A stretch of DNA of 64,000 nt from Crotophaga sulcirostris (lineage: Eukaryota; Chordata; Aves; Cuculiformes; Crotophagidae). Positions 22,194 to 32,956 of this stretch are shown one piece after another; the stretch's first letter is position 1, and the number at the start of each line of letters is the position of its first letter. The notes beneath the pieces are model-generated. The model was given only the letters and a program-made list of their open reading frames with translations, was not told the origin of the DNA and searched no databases. A program made the position numbers and the translations under genes. The stretch spans positions 52,994 to 116,993 of the forward strand of contig VYZB01000209.1 in assembly GCA_013397455.1 (NCBI GenBank). Reading direction: 5' to 3'.

Positions 22194-25100
22194 ACAAAAA
22201 TGTCAGTGAATGGTTGTGGCTCAGCTGTGTGTTGATACCTATGCTGGGTTGCAGTTCAGCACTGGGTGAGCATGTGGTGTTTTGCTGTAGACATGGTGGA
22301 CTTGTGCTGCCCTTTCTAAAGTCCAGTTTCCTTTGTGGGCAATGCCTGGTGGAAGTGCATCATCCTTGAGAATGTTATGGTTCTATAGGTCATAGATCTG
22401 CCAGGCTTTAAACCTTTCCATAAAAGCAGATATTTGAGACATTTCTTCCTTCAGTTGAGTATTTATGTGAAATTCAGCACTTTCAAAATATAATTATAAA
22501 CTAAACCCAAAGTTCTATTATTTTAGAGAGCAAAATCTACTCCTGCTTTGAATTCAAGCCTCCTGAAGTCTCAGTTTTATTTCCAATTTATTCCCACTTA
22601 TTATTACTACCATTCCACTTAATGAATTTGATATTTAATGCTTTATTCACACATTTTATTTTTGCACCAATTACAGGGAAGACAGATACATTGTTCTTAC
22701 AGTTTTCTGTAATCTTCAAGGCATTTTTTCTCTCGCATTTTTTATTTCTTTAAAAATAACAAACATCTTGATATTTAAAGAGAATAGAAGCAGGAGCAAC
22801 TTTCTTTTAATACTTAGAATATATTTAAATGAATCTTTTCACTTCTGTCTCCTAGGAAAACAAAAATCGTGAGAGAACATCTTCAGAGTTTATGCCCTTG
22901 ATAGGTCAAACGAAGTGTGTCTGAAACTAAAGAAGTCCTGCTATAACCATGCCAGCGGAAATGAAAATTATACCACTCATGCTAACAAGTATATTTCCAA
23001 AGGGACTGGAGGTATTAGAAGACTCTAAACAGATGCCTCTGAACTTAAAATACACTTAATTCCAAAGGCTTGTCTTGTAATTAATTTAGCCTGCGTAGAA
23101 CCTATGAAGAGAATGCAGGGCATAGCACAGCGTTACTCAGCATCCACAAACTTCAAGGAGCATAAAGACAAGTAATTTAATTTAAAAAAAGCATTCACAC
23201 TCATTTTTCACATTCATTTCCGTCAGGACCATAGTGGCAAACGTCAAGGAAAACATTCTCCAATTTATGGCTTAATCTCCTGCAAGAAAAATATCCATCT
23301 GCTATAAAAGGAAAGTGCACACATAAGCCACATCAAAAGGATATCACTCATACTTTAGTTTCAGTTTTTATTCACATTAACTTGGACTTGCGGTATGTAA
23401 GTCTGTAAACAGCCTATCGAACAAGTGAAACTTACTACTGACTGTTTTAGTAACACAGATTTGAACCGACAATTTTAACATGCCTCGTGTTAACACAGCT
23501 TGTATTTCATTAAGAACTACCAAATCTCAGCTGTTCCGTGAGAACCGACAGCTGTATTTTTGTAGCATTAACTAATGTGCAGGAGGAGAGGGGCTCTAAT
23601 GTGCAGTGGATAATGCTGAACTTGAGCTTCTGCTGCAACTTGGTTTGCAATCCTGTTGCTTTGAAAAAGTGATTGGTACTGGAAAGCGGCCGCCACAGGC
23701 CATGTTAATGGAATAAGGGCTGTGGCTTCTTCCTTTCTCCAAATTTGGCTGGAGTGTGATGAGGCAAATCCTCTTGCCTATCTTGACCTCTTCTCAGTGA
23801 CATTCAGGACAAGCAAGCCTGAAGCTATGTGAGTTTGTGCATAAAGCTCTGTGACAGAAATGACAGTTGCAGATAGAGAACGCTACAGAACAAGCCCGTC
23901 ATTTGTAATGATAATTAAACATCTTTAGTGCAGTAGATCTAAGGGCATCATCAAAGGTTGACAGAAGTTGTATAGAAAGGCTTATAAAAGGAATTGTTGA
24001 TAGAGAGATATAGTTCACAGTGTTGGGGTGAGGGTGCCTGAAATAGTTACCTAAGGCAGTGGAAAGATCTTGCATTGGGATTTCTCCTTTCCCGCCTGCC
24101 TGCACTGCTTTTGGTTGTGCTGCAGGGTAAGCCCAGCTGATGGCAAAACAGCTTCTGACTGCTGTAGTTCACAGATTTATGTATTAAAATAAATTGGCGT
24201 ATATTTCTGTTGGTCTAGTTTATAAGTTGAAGCATTTGAGGAGTTGCTTCTGAAGCAGCTGAACAGTCTGAACGCTAGGGTCGGTTATTTGTGAGGTGAG
24301 AGCACAGGCAGCAAGGTGTGACAGGTAAGGATGGAGACCACTCTTGCCACTTGGTTTTATTCTACTTTAGGAACGTTGGTGATCACTTCAAGGACATCAC
24401 TTGAGCACCAGGTTTCCATGGACGATCCGTGGGTGTTGACCGTTGCCTTATCCTATAGTTGGTAAATTCTTCCTTAATAAATAATTCTAAATCTAATAAT
24501 TCAGTACTCATGATCTGAAGAATTCTTGTTTCAGAGGTGCTGGTATCTTGTAGGACAATCATTAGGTGACCAGCTCTTGATGTTTGGTGAGAACCGAGCC
24601 CCTCACTGACTCTGATGCCTCTGAGAATATTCTCAGTTGTGAAGCCGTGATCTGGACTTGAGAATGTCCTTGCTACTCCTATTGTAATCCTGTTTAGGTT
24701 ATTTCAGTTAGTTTATTTTAGTTTGATCTAAAATCCAGTGAACATTATTAGGTGCTCAAATTTTCAGTCTGTCATAATTGTTACATGATGAAATAATAAC
24801 ACATTGTAGAAGCTGCTAGGAAACATGCCAGTCTTTTTGCTAGTGAGAAGCAATGGTGAGGGGGATTTGTAACCATAAGGCAGTTGAGATTAAAAAAAAG
24901 GAAGGAGGTAAATCTTTTTTTTTTAAATAGCGATGAGAACAGCAGATACAGAAAAAAAAGGTTTATCTCTTTGCTTTTTTTTTTAAAGGGATAACAATGA
25001 ATCATTAGCAGTATCTGTGCTTAATTATTAGATTTTGATGATGTTAACCTAATAGGGTAAATAAGAGACAATCCTATTTCTAAAGAACTGTTACATCAGG

Positions 25101-26200
25101 CTCTCCGCTTTAAGATAGACCTTGTTCCATGACTTCCTTTAACATTTCCCACATTTTCTTCATAATTTTCTCTTTCAGTAAAAACCGAGGTTTTTAAAGC
25201 ACTTTTTTTTCTGCAGATAGGGTAAGAGATAATTGCAGGAGGCGCTGAGATGTTGTTATGATCCCAGTGGAGTTGGCTGCAGTTGTTTCTCTCCCATCCT
25301 TTGAGGTTGACCTGTACGAGTTACACCAAGAGAAAACTACCGGGCCTTCTCTTTGCTTATATTGTAACATCAAGAGAGCCATCAATGCAAAACTGCAGTG
25401 AAAGACTCTTTTGCAGTGAAGACATAACTTTAGACAGCCGTGTAATTTCCTTTTCATGTTGGTTCCTGACAAGAGACAATATGTTGTAGTTCCAGGAATG
25501 GATAAAAGGGGAAGAGAGGGAAGTACGATAGCTTTATTTTGAAGTCTGTATGATGCTGCTTGTTTTTAAAATAGCTTTTTGGAGTTAGTTTGGTACTATG
25601 CTCAATAAATTCTACTCTTCTTACCAGATTTGCTATCAGTAAGTGACTAGGCCAGGGTGTTGCAAGACATCTGGTCTCGTTTCCTGGAGGATTATGATTA
25701 ATAAACGCTAGCATAGAAAAGCAGTTAAACACTTGTGCTTTGCCATCCTTATAATCTCCTGTCTAAGATACATTATGGCACATTCTCTGTTCCTTATGGA
25801 CCCTCTCTTAACTTCAGAGATAACTTTCCCTTTGTGGTTTATAGATAATGGATCTATCTGTTATAGTCCGATCAGTTATACTCAGATTGGTAAAAGAGCA
25901 CTATACACTTCATTCAGTCTTCTTAAATTAATAATTTCCAGATTGCCTTTTGAAATTGGCTCTTACATTTGTTTAGGGAAATTCTCATTTATGTGCGTGT
26001 TAGATCAGGGTATAAAGTATGCAATTTGTTTTCTGAACAAGGAAGAGATAAGAGAAAATGTGTATCCAGTTTTGAACATTGGTTGGAAAATTCATCTTGT
26101 GGAGTTGATGGAGAATTTTACCCCATCTGTATTATGCTGGTAGCGTACCACACATTTACCTGTTAAGTATCTCATTAGACTTTATTTCTGTTATCTGATT

Positions 26201-26230
26201 ATTTTTAATTAAAAAAATTAAATTAAAAAT
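26201..26230. repeat. AT-rich inverted repeat
   Basis: ATTTTTAATT (26201-26210) and AATTAAAAAT (26221-26230) are exact complements around AAAAAAATTA. The match resumes outside after a 3-bp insertion (CTGATT against CAG). In such AT-rich DNA this is not very unusual. Confidence 0.7.
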
Positions 26231-27935
26231 CAGACTTTTGTCCAACAATAGTTCAGATGTTTATAGGAATATTACCTCATGTTTTAACTACCTCTTTCTT
26301 GAGTTCCTACCCTTCACTTTTCTCTCTAAAGTAATTGATTTCCTTTAGTCTTGCTCCTTCTTCTGAAAAACTTTGTTCTGTGGGACAAACATTTTTTGGA
26401 AGTCTTAGAAATTCTCTACAGATGCTCAGATGCCCTTGTGGTATTTGGATGCCACAGTGATTGATAAGTAATGACAGGAGAATTCCCTTGTAAGGACCCT
26501 ATTTGAGGGCTGTTCCCTTCTCTCCATTTTGAAATTGTTCCCTCTGATGTCAGATATTTCTAAAGTTCATTAGGTATCCCAGCATCTCATCTTCTTTCCA
26601 GATTAAGACTTAACTCTGTTCAGATGTTTAAGATGACACTATCTGAACTGCACTTTTGCCATCTTTGCAGGTGTTCGAGTACAGTAGGCATCCTAAAGAT
26701 GATACATGAGCCAGCAGTACATCAGATCATTTAGATTCTACCTCACTGTAGCCAGAAATAGGAAATAAAACTTGCAATCTGACTGTTTTCATTGTATTAT
26801 TATAACAGAACAACTGTGAAATATGTAAGTGTTTCATGCCTTTAGTAACATTATGAGTATTACCACTATCTAGATCTCTAGTAAATCCTGCAGAGCTCCA
26901 AATCATTGAGTTTTAAAGAAATCTCTCATAATCACACCAAAATTCAATATAACATTTGTGAAATTAGATTGGTATGCGTGTATGTGTGTGCATGTAAATC
27001 TTTAATATTTTATCCTTAATATGCACATAATAGTGTATAAGGGAGAATTTTCTCTTCTGAGCAAGACAATTTCATAGAGATGAGAATAGGATTTTTACTG
27101 CATTGGTATTCATGTGATAAATCATCTTGTATTGCTGCGCTCTTGAAATTAGCAGCTGAAATAGCATTCCACATTGAAAGGTACAATATTGAGAAATTAA
27201 ATTTATTGATAAACATGGTCTTGGTTGTTATTATTTTATTTTTCCTAACCAGGTATTTTGCAGGAAAATATACATCTTGTGTTTACTTCTGTTTGTTAAC
27301 GCTTTGATAAATCAGACATTTTTAGTATTCTATCAATGGTGAAAGTCTAATTGCCTTATTGTATTCTGATTTATTTCTTTCCTCACTTTCTTTGCATCTG
27401 CAGCCCAACAAATGAGTCTCCAAAGAGATATATGTTATGATACAGTGTCAGTGAAATTAATCCTGATCAATTTTAAAGTTCACATTTTTATTTGATGACT
27501 TTCCTGGGAATCACTAAAACTGAGATTGACTCGGTCTCTTTTTGTTGGTTAAATATTGTTGTTTGAGAACACTGGATACAGCAGCAGAAACCTTATTATG
27601 ATTCTAACAGTTCTGCACCTGTATAAGAAAAAAGCAATATAAGCAATGATGTTTTACTAATTAATAGACACCAAATCCTGATCTTTGCTGACACCAGTTA
27701 AAGTTCTCAGTGAGGATCTAATGGTGAAGAGCGTTACTTACCTGAGAGCGCCTTGCCTCTGCGAGGGGTTGACGTACAGCCCGAGACCTCTGTGTATAAG
27801 TAATGTACCAAGGCAAGTACAGGAGGGGTTTAAAAATGTGTTCAGAAAGCCAGGCTCTCTATCTCATTTAAGACTTCAGTCTTGCAGCTCTTGTGAACAC
27901 ATATTATCTCTAGAAGAAATTGGAGTTTGAGGTTA

Positions 27936-27998
27936 TTAAGGGAAAACAGAGATGGGGTAGTGCCTCTCCATTTTTTTCCCATCTCTGTTTTTTCTTGG
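27936..27998 (+). ncRNA. Candidate pre-miRNA-like hairpin
   Basis: A plus-strand transcript could pair 27936-27957 with 27977-27998. This includes 14 uninterrupted Watson-Crick pairs (AAAACAGAGATGGG at 27943-27956 with CCCATCTCTGTTTT at 27978-27991). Beyond these come two G-U pairs, three more Watson-Crick pairs and two more G-U pairs, plus one G-U at the loop end. The result is a 22-bp unbulged stem with a 19-nt pyrimidine-rich loop. The wobble pairs are G-U only on the plus strand; on the minus strand they would be A-C mismatches. I recognise no known microRNA seed. The stem is short of the roughly 33 bp of a typical primary microRNA, so this is a structural candidate only. Confidence 0.25.
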
Positions 27999-28680
27999 AA
28001 AATGGTTTGTCTCTCAATTTGTAAATGTTTCCACATCAGACTGGAAGAAACACCTGGATTAGCGTTAGAAAATGCTTGTATACAGTAACGTTCAGAAGTA
28101 TAAATCAGACTGTGCTTGTATTTAGGTGGCTTTTGGGGTGGCACGATTTATTTATTTATATATTTGATTTGTCAACAGAACTCATGTTTTTAGGTACTTG
28201 TGGTAGGTGTTGCTTTTGACCCAAAGGAAACAAAAGACTTACTGTTTTGGTGTTGTGGTTCCTGCCTTCTCTCAATTGAAGAAGATGGGAAACATATAAG
28301 AGTTATTGCCATCAAATGGAAATAATTATATTGTCTGAAGTGCACAAAAAAATCACATCTTAAGCCATTCTCCCAACTCTACCCCTACCTTGCTGAAGTT
28401 TAAATAGCATAACCAGTTTCTGTGAGGAAACCAGATTTTTATTTTTTTTTTATTGTTAATGTCAAACAAACATTTATTTCAGGTGCAAAGCCTCAGGATA
28501 TGTTAGTGAAAACAGTGGCACTGCTGTTCTATTGCTTACTGCCCACTAAGTGGGTGGGAAAAGGGTACTGTGACCCTTTTACCCTTCCCACCAGTCTCCC
28601 TAACAGCTTTGGCCTTCAGGTCAGCTCAATTTCCCCTCCACTGAGTGGCCATTACTGTGCGAGGCTGTGATAAATGCTTT
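27999..28680. other. Unique noncoding DNA, no gene recognised
   Basis: AT-rich DNA with T-rich low-complexity sequence near 28437-28455. The open frame at 28422-28670 is short and has no signature. The stretch leads into the CpG cluster at 28681. Confidence 0.55.
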
Positions 28681-28812
28681 TTGTGAGGGGCTGCATTGCC
28701 GGCAGCGAGCGCTAGGGAAGTGGGTAGCCTGGCCCCGACACACTGAGCAGAGACAGATAGACTAACATGCCTGCACGCCGAGTGCCTGTTACCTAGCAAC
28801 GTGACGGAGAGC
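28681..28812. promoter_or_regulatory. Local CpG cluster, candidate regulatory element
   Basis: In otherwise CpG-poor DNA, this segment of about 130 bp contains several CpGs (GCCGGCAGCGAGCGC near 28698, CCCGAC, CACGCCGAG, AACGTGACGG) and is GC-richer than its flanks. It ends in an X-box and CRE-like pair. It is too short to count as a CpG island, but it could be an enhancer or the promoter of a noncoding transcript. No TATA box, initiator or following exon can be defended. Confidence 0.35.
28788..28806 (+). promoter_or_regulatory. RFX X-box with adjacent CRE-like half site
   Basis: GTTACC-T-AGCAAC (28788-28800) fits the X-box consensus with one spacer base, and TGACG (28802-28806), a CREB/ATF half site, follows one base later. 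The word CCTAGCAAC is also the heart of the X1 box of MHC class II promoters, where an X2 CRE-like site follows closely. Here the W and Y boxes of such promoters are not evident, so the match suggests RFX and CREB-type binding rather than an MHC gene. Confidence 0.4.
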
Positions 28813-29299
28813 ACCAAAAAATGAATAGACCCACAAACAAAAATGAAAAGGAGATAAAAAAGAGTAAAAGTCTATGGGGCTCAAAGGTTAATATTCCTCT
28901 ATCTAATAACTTAGTTTCAGAAAATTGCATTTTAACCTTTTCGAAGCATTCAGGAGAGAGGTTTCTTTGAAATTAAATTAGATCACATTTGTATGAAATG
29001 GGGGGAGAGAAATTAAATGCAGAATTTATTATTTTTTCCATCTTCTTACCCAGTATTTCTGCAATTCCTTGTATTTTCTGTTGACTGCCACTGCTCCACT
29101 CCCCTTCCTGATTGCGTGTAGCTAGCAGCCTGGTGTAGAACCACTGATGACTCCAGAGGCCTGGCCAGTGTGACGTGCTGTGATATCGTTCTGTATTTTT
29201 GTAGAATTTTCTTGTAGGGAAACAGCAGACCTTCCCCAGTGTGGAATGCTTAGACCTTGTATCTTTAGTCCCCATCCATCTCACCCCTCTGAGAGAAGG
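28813..29299. other. Unique noncoding DNA, no gene recognised
   Basis: A-rich then mixed sequence. The 117-codon minus-strand frame at 28973-29326 has no recognisable domain and runs into a MIR-like relic, so I treat it as chance. Confidence 0.55.
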
Positions 29300-29400
29300 A
29301 ACGGTGAGTGACATGCTGAAAGTCACAAAGTGAAGGCCTACTGGATGCAGGAACGAGACCTAGGACGCAGGGTTTCTGGCTTGGAGGTCTCACTGCTTCC
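29300..29400 (-). repeat. MIR-like ancient SINE relic, antisense
   Basis: GTGACATGCTGAAAGTCACA followed by GAACGAGACCTAGGACGC and TCTGGCTTGGAGGTCTCACT matches the reverse complement of the MIR/CORE-SINE text (GTGACTTGCCCAAGGTCACA, then GAACCCAGG and GTCTCCTGACTC). The SINE therefore reads on the minus strand. The copy is strongly diverged. The antisense open frames overlapping it (28973-29326 and 29265-29579) are not genes. Confidence 0.6.
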
Positions 29401-29822
29401 TGTGACATTCCCATTCTTGCCAGGCACCAACACCCACACCAGGCTTGCAGGTTGTGGTTGCCAGCCCTCCTCCCACAGCAGCCAGCCTCGGCCCCAGGTA
29501 GACGTGGTCTAAAAGCTGGAACGCAACTGGAATTGACTGAAAATGGAGAACCTGTGGTAGAGTAGGGTTTTACTCCCAAGAATACCTCCTTTATTAAATA
29601 GTTTTGCTTATTCTAATCTGCTTTCATTTTAAAAAAACAAAATTCTTCAAGGTAAAATAACTTGTGCTGGAGAGCTAAAGTCCATTTCTGTTAACCCCAT
29701 TTCTGATATGAGCAGATTCAACTCTCACCTTGCCTTCCAGCTCCACAGGGAACCATTATAAATTCCCCTTTTATTACATAAGCCTTATTTAAACCTCTGG
29801 ATCCTAGTTCCTGGTCCAGCTA
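29401..29822. other. Unique noncoding DNA
   Basis: GC-richer sequence at 29400-29510 grades into ordinary AT-rich DNA. The first part may include further, unrecognisable SINE sequence. No gene is seen. Confidence 0.5.
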
Positions 29823-29908
29823 CTGTGGTGTAAATCTGGAGTAACTCCGTATGTTCCAGTTATTTTGGGTTTGCAGCAGCATACTGGGGGCAGGATCCAG
29901 CCCATGAA
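29823..29908. repeat. Relic of an ancient amniote palindromic repeat
   Basis: GTGGTGTAAATCTGGAGTAA followed by CTCCGTATGTTCCAGTTATT and, at the end, GGGGGCAGGATCCAGCCCAT is the clearest copy in the window of the family with GGTGTAAATCTGGAGTAACT and a terminal CAGGATCTGGCCC motif. The first 25 bases are nearly intact, while the second half is worn. Confidence 0.55.
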
Positions 29909-31020
29909 TTCCTTAGCTGCCAGGGAGATCCGGGTAAAGCAATTGTTCTATTTGTGTCATGACTGTTATATTTAACTTCACAACAGAATGCCTTTAAACT
30001 TTACTGCCATCTTTAAACCAATGAGCTGTATGGTTAACTAATTTTCTTGTGCACTGTATAATACAGGATCGATAATGCTGTTTCCTCACGTAATATATAT
30101 GCTCTCTTTCACTCACTCTGTTCATATATATCGTATAATTACAAATACTGAAATTTATGAAGCATGTAAACCCGTGTTTTAAATACAGGAGATCACTACA
30201 GTTGGGATGGTTGCTATTATTTAATATATTCCAATCAACATCTTCCATTGGAAGACACTGGAGACACAGAATGTGTAAGTACATAGCGTTACTATGTAGC
30301 AGATGGAATGGTCCCACGCAGGGCATTCTGCTGGCTGAGTCTCACCGTGCCTGGTGCCCACCAGCCCTCTGCTGAGCAGCCCAGCACCTTCTGAGCTGGT
30401 AGGAGAGGCTAAGAGATATTAGAACCCACCAGAGCCTTTCCTGATGGGAGGGGAATGAAGCTTTAGCAGTAGCTTTTTAAATCCTTGCACCCCGGAAACA
30501 GGAGCCAGGAGACTTATCCAGATTCCCCATCGTTTAGGAAAAATACTAGTTTGCTGTATTATAAAGGCCATCATTTTAAATTACACTAAGCTAATATCTT
30601 ATTACTAGCTTCAGAAGGGGCAATCAGATACTTTATTTCAGCTGTTTCCCTATTTCTTTCTCTGCAATGATACAGATAGTAATGAAAGGGCTAGAGCTAA
30701 TTAAAAAACAATAATTTCATGAAGGGGTGGTGATGATGATGAGGCAATAAACTGTGAGAACAAAGCTTGAGGGGTTTTAATGACTCATCAACCCCTTGAT
30801 GGGAATTTAGCCTTACAATCACTATCCATTTATAATGATCAGTGATATACCTTCCTTAAGAACAGGAAAACCACACTGGTGCTGGTGCCGGTCACACGCT
30901 GGAATCTGATGCTGAGCAGTGCTTGCAGTGTCCTCAGCTACTTCCAGCTTGCAGTGCTGAGTGCTCAGTATATCGTAGGTTAATTTATGGTGCTTTGAAC
31001 TCCTGCTGTGTCAGAACACA

Positions 31021-31039
31021 CTCCCCCCCCCTCCCCCCC
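31021..31039. repeat. Cytosine run
   Basis: Nine C (31023-31031), one T and seven C follow each other. The minus strand is thus a G-run that could fold into a G-quadruplex, and such tracts are prone to length change and sequencing error. Confidence 0.9.
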
Positions 31040-31839
31040 AAATACCAGTCTGCTAAGACAGTCAAGACAGTCTTAGGGAACCTTTGCTGTGCCCAACTGC
31101 AGGATGTGGTTAAAGAGCCAATAGGTTAATTATGTTAAATTCATTCATATAGAAAGTTTCTTGAGAGAAAGGTCCCACCTATCCATCTTGTGTGGTGTTG
31201 CACCCAGGCAGATCTCTGGGCAGGGCGACTCAGGGCTGTGCCAGGTGCTGGTATGGGCTGCAGCAGCAGCGTCAGCTTGGCAGGTACAATAGGTAGGGGT
31301 TCTGCTCGGGTAGGAGCTCAGTGGCTGAAGCAGAGCTCTGATGTTTAGGTTTGTTCAGGGTGACGTGAAAGCAGCAGGGAGAGGAAGGTAAAAAGGCCAG
31401 CGGTAGAGGTTTTGGTCTTATTTTTCTTAGGTGAGGTAATCCCAAAAGTCTGAACAAAAAATACCCAAGGAACTGGTGAAGGAAAAAAAGCACACTTAAA
31501 GATCTCTTTCCTTTTGGAAGCTGTATTTGATTCTTCTCTCACTCCTGAATTCCCTGATGCCTCAAAGACACATTTGTGCAAGGGAAGGAGTATTTCTCTG
31601 ACCTTGCCATCTCTAAACTGAAAACACAATGACATGTATATTAAGGAAGAAGAAAAGGAATCTATCCATACCCACAGAACACACATCTTTCCCCAGAGAA
31701 ATGACCAGAGGACAAATAACACATACTTCATGTGCCATTGGAGGCACCCAGATACTAATGATTAATAGAACAGAATAGGTTATGTTACTGTCTACGGCAA
31801 ATCCACCTAACTGTAATTAACAACTGCTTTTTCTGGCAT

Positions 31840-32115
31840 CAGGCTTCTGCCACCTCTCTTTCCTCTGTTGTTCTTCCCAGCTTTTGTTCCTTTCTCTTAT
31901 TCCTTTTATTCCTTTTTTTTTTCATTCTCTCCCTGTTATCTTTGTGCCTAGTTATCTACTTGTACTTTTTTTCAAACTGTTTCCCCTTACAAGTCCCTAG
32001 TGGCTCACTCTTTTCCTTTTTTGCATTTTTTTCCCCAACCATTGCCTGTACCTCACTTCTCCATTTTCCATCATTTCATCTCCTTCCTCTTTTCCTTTAT
32101 TCTTTCACCTTGGAT
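31840..32115. repeat. Polypyrimidine-rich tract, plus strand
   Basis: For about 275 bp the plus strand is dominated by T and C (TTCCTTTATTCTTTCACC, CCTTTTTTGCATTTTTTTCC and similar words). It is low-complexity DNA, and the serine-, phenylalanine- and proline-rich open frame at 31942-32136 is its by-product. Confidence 0.7.
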
Positions 32116-32944
32116 GGCAAGTTTATTTCTCTGTAATTTTTATAGACTCAGAATATATCTCTACTGTGTGTTTTGATAGGGAGTGAGAGGCATGTCTTTC
32201 TGGAATTGTGTTGTAGCTTGCACCATATACTGAGGCTCTTTAATGCCTCAGAATACTCTGATACTGAGTTATAACAGAGTTACTTGTATTCTATTCTGAA
32301 AATGACATTCCCAGATACAATGCATACTTCACTAAATGAAACATACAGAACTGCTTCCAGTCCTAAACTTTGTGTTGAAGTGAGATCATTATGTTCAATC
32401 TTACTTGGTAATGCAAATAAACAGAAAGGATCCAAACTGCTCAGAGACTGAGAACTGGGATGGTCCAGTATGGGTTGTGAAACTCAGCTGTGTGTCTGTA
32501 TATACACAGTGCAGCAGCTTCAGTGACAAATTATTGCAAATGGCAAATGAATTTGCTACATGTGTCTGAATTTGGAAGGCAGAGTTGTTTATGCTCTTTG
32601 TAAGAAGCCAAGTTTCCCTGATGCGTCTTAAGATTGAGTGTGTTTTTACCAATACTCATACTCTTTAAGTGATTGCACTTATTAAATGGATGCCATTCCA
32701 CGTGCAAATGGAAGTATACCTGTCTTGCTTGCACATACGAAGAGAGCTTGAGAGTAAATTAGTTTTAATCCTTGATTATTTCATTAAAGTACGTTCTCCT
32801 ATGTTAGAAAAAAAAAGCACACAGAAAATTATTCCAAGTGAGCTATTCTGTCTCTCATTATCATTCATAATTTGCCTTTGCTATAATTCACATCCCTTCA
32901 CAAAATAGCAACATATTAGTTAGAGCTTTTAATTAAAACCCCAA

Positions 32945-32956
32945 CACCTGCAGGTG
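32945..32956. promoter_or_regulatory. Palindromic double E-box CACCTGCAGGTG
   Basis: Two E-boxes, CACCTG and CAGGTG, abut as a perfect 12-bp palindrome. This core is preferred by ZEB, SNAI and E-protein factors. It sits next to TTTTAATTAAAA (32927-32938). Binding is not shown by sequence alone. Confidence 0.4.

Larger units (their letters stand above)
21181..27930. other. Unique noncoding DNA, no gene recognised
   Basis: Mostly AT-rich. A NotI-type GCGGCCGC octamer at 23686-23693 stands out as an isolated CpG-rich word. T- and A-tracts at 24893-24984 form low-complexity DNA. The 136-codon plus-strand frame at 25733-26143 is hydrophobic, AT-driven and without a signature. Sequence near 26555-26640 is faintly reminiscent of the antisense of an old CR1 body (CATCTCATCTTCTTTCCAGA), but too weak to annotate as such. 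The twin palindromes at 22136-22193 are listed separately. Confidence 0.5.

Noticed and set aside
25733..26143. 136-codon hydrophobic frame suggesting a membrane protein
   Set aside because: The hydrophobic residues follow from T-rich composition. There is no topology pattern or family match.
26540..26660. Faint likeness to the antisense of an old CR1 body
   Set aside because: Only one short phrase matches; it cannot be told from chance without a repeat search.
31023..31039. C-run considered as a regulatory G-quadruplex
   Set aside because: It is a simple homopolymer-like run with no further G-tract structure; slippage explains it.
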